DNA from: FEN-987 sp049521055 | Lineage (GTDB): Archaea > Thermoproteota > Bathyarchaeia > 40CM-2-53-6 | DNA: 10,327 bases | Assembly (NCBI GenBank): GCA_049521055.1 | Contig: JBEKPE010000081.1 | Location: 1 to 10,327, forward strand | Direction: 5' to 3' | Shown: piece after piece, positions 8,418 to 10,327 of the stretch | Layout of the letters: each line of letters begins with the position of its first letter | Position numbering within the stretch: position 1 is the stretch's first letter | The notes under the pieces: generated by a model | Databases searched by the model: none | Told to the model about the DNA's origin: nothing | What the model saw: the letters and a program-made list of their open reading frames with translations, nothing else | Translations under genes and position numbers: made by a program

Positions 8418-8432
8418 CGTAACTAGGTTACG
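8418..8432. promoter_or_regulatory. Candidate HxlR operator (15-bp inverted repeat)
   Basis: CGTAAC (8418-8423) and GTTACG (8427-8432) are exact inverted copies around TAG. The site lies 8 bp before the hxlR start codon and over the start site predicted from the TATA element. Binding there would block hxlR transcription. The arm of this repeat also contains the first of three GGTTA boxes (8426, 8437, 8447). Confidence 0.45.
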
Positions 8433-8445
8433 TTTGGGTTAGCGA

Positions 8446-8462
8446 GGGTTAATATAGTTTCT
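8446..8462. promoter_or_regulatory. Divergent hxlR/doxX promoter with a TATA element
   Basis: TTAATATA at 8449-8456 reads as TATATTAA on the minus strand, preceded there by AAGAAAC, a good BRE-like purine run. This places the hxlR start near 8427, about 17 nt before its ATG. Read on the plus strand, the same element lies behind GCGAGGG and would start transcription near 8480, about 20 nt before doxX. One near-symmetric TATA box may thus serve both genes. Confidence 0.55.
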
Positions 8463-8498
8463 TATGTCCACTAGCTTGCTAAAGTAAAGTGATAGCGA

Positions 8499-8909
8499 AT
8501 GATGAGTTCCAGTTTGTTCGGGGTTCACTTGAGTGTCGCAGCCCTACTGCTGAGGCTGGTAATTGGCTTCGTCTTCATACTGCATGGGTATCCGAAGTTC
8601 AGCGCTGCACAAAGAAAGCAGGGCTGGGAATGGTTGAAGAGCATGGGCCTACCAGGCGGCTTGATCCTGTTTGCTGCGGTCGTTGAGTTCTTCGGTGGCC
8701 TAGCCCTACTGCTTGGAATATTCACGCAAATTATCGCTGTGCTCTTCGCGCTGTTTATGCTCTCTACAACATGGCTTTCGAAGGTCAAGATGAAGAAGAA
8801 GTTCGTTGGCGGCTACGAAGTAGACGTCATTCTTCTAGTCGCATCCCTTGCATTGGCGGCACTTGGAGCGGGCGCCTTCTCCATCGACCACCTATTACTC
8901 GGCATCTAG
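8499..8909 (+). CDS. DoxX-family integral membrane protein
   Basis: 136 residues with four membrane helices at about 12-30, 53-74, 76-94 and 107-125, the standard DoxX (PF07681) topology. The family motif after helix 1 is present as GFVFILHGYPKFS (23-35), and the GGYEVDVILL stretch (104-113) leads into helix 4. DoxX was named for a subunit of the Acidianus thiosulfate:quinone oxidoreductase; most relatives are small redox-linked membrane proteins of unknown chemistry. In Bacillus subtilis, CatD, a DoxX protein, is induced by quinones through HxlR-type repressors. The divergent HxlR gene here argues for similar stress-linked control (inference). Two start codons stand in tandem at 8499 and 8502. 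GTGAT, which could pair with the 16S 3' end, lies 5 nt before the first. Confidence 0.94.
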   Translation: MMSSSLFGVHLSVAALLLRLVIGFVFILHGYPKFSAAQRKQGWEWLKSMGLPGGLILFAAVVEFFGGLALLLGIFTQIIAVLFALFMLSTTWLSKVKMKKKFVGGYEVDVILLVASLALAALGAGAFSIDHLLLGI

Positions 8910-9031
8910 ACGCCAAACCATTGCCGTACAACGACCTATTGTGGTACTCATCCGATCGCCGGCGTGCCTCGGTCTGATAATTCCGCACAAGCTATTTCGG
9001 CCAGTTAGCGTCCTGACCTGTGGCGAGAAGC

Positions 9032-10246
9032 ATGCAGGTACCCTTCGGGCATGGCTCGATCAGGCTGGAGTTCGAGGAGGGTAGACCGGTCGAGATAGTT
9101 TCACCGGCTGATACTCCTCCCAACACAGAATCGATTCCCCATTCCCTAGCAAACCCCATTGATTCCAAGGACTTCGCATCGTTCATTTCGGATAAGAAGA
9201 AAATCCTCGTCGTCGTGAACGACCATACACGGTCGACGCCGACTGCGGAGGTTTTGAAGTACCTCGAATTGAGGGGTAAAGAGGTTACAACAGTTATCGC
9301 GACAGGATCACACAGGTCCCCAGATCAAAGGGAGCTTGAAGGAATTCTTGGGGGCAAGATCCCGCCGTACGGGGGGAGGGTTGTCGTTCACAATAGCAAA
9401 GATACGACCCCATTGAAATCGATCGGGAAGACGAGCAGAGGAACGGAACTATCATTCAACTCTCTCGTCTTTGAGGCAGATGCCATCATCCCAATCGCGT
9501 CAGTGGAACCACACTATTTCGCAGGTTACACCGGGGGCCGAAAATTCCTACTCCCCGCACTCGCGGGTATTGATTCTATTACGAATAATCATTGTTTGGC
9601 TGCCGAGGAGAGCTCGAGGGTCCTTAGGTTGGAAGGTAACCCGGTCCACGAGGATTTCATGGAGGCCTTGGAAGTGTTTGGAAGATTCGACGATATATTC
9701 TCAATACAACTCGTTCTCAACGTGAAATCACAAATAAGCTATTCATGCTCGGGACACATTATCCAGTCATTCAAACAGGCTGTTGAGTTTGCAAATCAAA
9801 TATACGTACCGAAGATTCAGGAGAAAGCGGACATTGTAATCTCAGTAAACAAACCGCCGTTAGACATCGATCTCTACCAATCCCAAAAAGCGCTCCAAAA
9901 CGTCGAACTCTCCGTTAAGGAAGGAGGAATAATTATCCTGGTCTCAAGTTGCCCCGAAGGCATAGGCGATAACAACTTCTACAGACTCCTAACGTCGAAG
10001 GGCGCAGGAATTGGCAAGGAAAACTCGCGGAAATTTGGGTATCACAAGGTAGTGAAATTGCAAAACCTACTAAGAAAAACAAGTGTCTTCGCCGTCACTC
10101 GCCTGCCCGACGAAGTCCCGAAGGCAATAGGTCTAACGCCTTACCGAGATTTGCAAAAAGCGTTCACAGATGCGACTAGGATTAAGGGAAAGAATTCTCG
10201 TGTTCTGGTAGTACTTGATGGCGCGATTACGGTACCAATGCCATAG
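9032..10246 (+). CDS. larA: LarA-family nickel-pincer racemase/epimerase
   Basis: 404 residues from ATG 9032; GTG 9020 would add four and neither has a clear ribosome site. MQVPFGHGSI resembles typical LarA N-termini. Numbering from GTG 9020, the LarA signatures are VNDHTRSTP (Asp68, Arg71), ATGSHR (His98), EPHYFAGYTGGRK (His165, Lys175), ITNNH (His191) and YQSQK (Gln287, Lys290). These match Asp72, Arg75, His108, His174, Lys184, His200, Gln295 and Lys298 of Lactobacillus plantarum LarA, with the same spacing in the D-R, H-K-H and Q-K groups. The lysine that holds the nickel-pincer nucleotide and the proton/hydride residues are therefore intact. LarA homologues racemise or epimerise various 2-hydroxyacids, so lactate is not proven. 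The cofactor genes larB, larC and larE are not in the window. The gene follows doxX by about 120 bp on the same strand; a functional link is unclear. Confidence 0.93.
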   Translation: MQVPFGHGSIRLEFEEGRPVEIVSPADTPPNTESIPHSLANPIDSKDFASFISDKKKILVVVNDHTRSTPTAEVLKYLELRGKEVTTVIATGSHRSPDQRELEGILGGKIPPYGGRVVVHNSKDTTPLKSIGKTSRGTELSFNSLVFEADAIIPIASVEPHYFAGYTGGRKFLLPALAGIDSITNNHCLAAEESSRVLRLEGNPVHEDFMEALEVFGRFDDIFSIQLVLNVKSQISYSCSGHIIQSFKQAVEFANQIYVPKIQEKADIVISVNKPPLDIDLYQSQKALQNVELSVKEGGIIILVSSCPEGIGDNNFYRLLTSKGAGIGKENSRKFGYHKVVKLQNLLRKTSVFAVTRLPDEVPKAIGLTPYRDLQKAFTDATRIKGKNSRVLVVLDGAITVPMP

Positions 10247-10327
10247 AACTTTGAACGCCAAGTTGGCTGAGGTTCTAGTCGCGATGAGGAGCGTTTACAA
10301 TTAGATGAATTTGCCTAAGTCCTTTCC
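10247..10327. other. Right-edge tail
   Basis: Downstream of the LarA-family gene no poly-T terminator is visible. An ATG at 10305 opens a frame that runs off the edge after seven codons and could begin the next gene. A TTTACA-like element lies only about 10 nt before it, too close for a TATA box, so nothing is called. Confidence 0.3.

Overview
The window reads as a chromosomal segment of an archaeon. A mesophilic member of the Nitrososphaeria/Thermoproteota side is the best guess, inferred without any marker gene. The support is as follows. One secreted protein ends in a Pro-Glu-Tyr, hydrophobic helix, Arg-cluster tail like archaeal PEF/PEFG-CTERM sorting signals. The divergent hxlR/doxX region has a TATA-type promoter. 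There is a LarA-family protein and a disulfide oxidoreductase with a GGICLTRGCIPSK active site. Shine-Dalgarno sites are patchy, with GTG and TTG starts. Base composition is balanced. There is no rRNA, tRNA, CRISPR array or intact transposon. A bacterial origin is not excluded.

Layout. Positions 1-320 hold no gene I can support, but several short repeats and palindromes, including a 21-bp-periodic pair that could be an insertion sequence end. Positions 321-3006 (minus strand) are a two-gene operon: a Tat-exported DUF1800 protein followed 10 nt later by a DUF1501 protein whose ribosome site overlaps the DUF1800 stop. After a 387-bp gap comes a minus-strand secreted, probably membrane-anchored beta-rich protein (3394-4236). 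Divergent from it is a stand-alone nucleotidyltransferase (about 4436-5185). A class I pyridine nucleotide-disulfide oxidoreductase follows (5280-6776), convergent by only 18 bp with a DAO-type FAD oxidoreductase (6795-7934, minus). That oxidoreductase lies downstream of, and probably in one transcript with, an HxlR regulator (8024-8410, minus). Divergent from hxlR is a DoxX membrane protein (8499-8909), followed by a LarA-family nickel-pincer racemase or epimerase (about 9032-10246). The last 80 bp hold no complete gene.

How the parts may work together. Positions 5280-8909 look like a redox neighbourhood: two flavoenzymes, a cysteine-bearing HxlR regulator and a DoxX protein. HxlR regulators that sense quinones or electrophiles and control DoxX genes are known in Bacillus (YodB/CatR and catDE), so the divergent pair here is a plausible archaeal counterpart. 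Its intergenic region has a TATA element readable in both directions, a 15-bp inverted repeat over the expected hxlR start site, and three GGTTA boxes spaced 10-11 bp. The DUF1800/DUF1501 pair plus the anchored secreted protein form a separate cell-surface module of unknown function. This pair is best known from bacteria.
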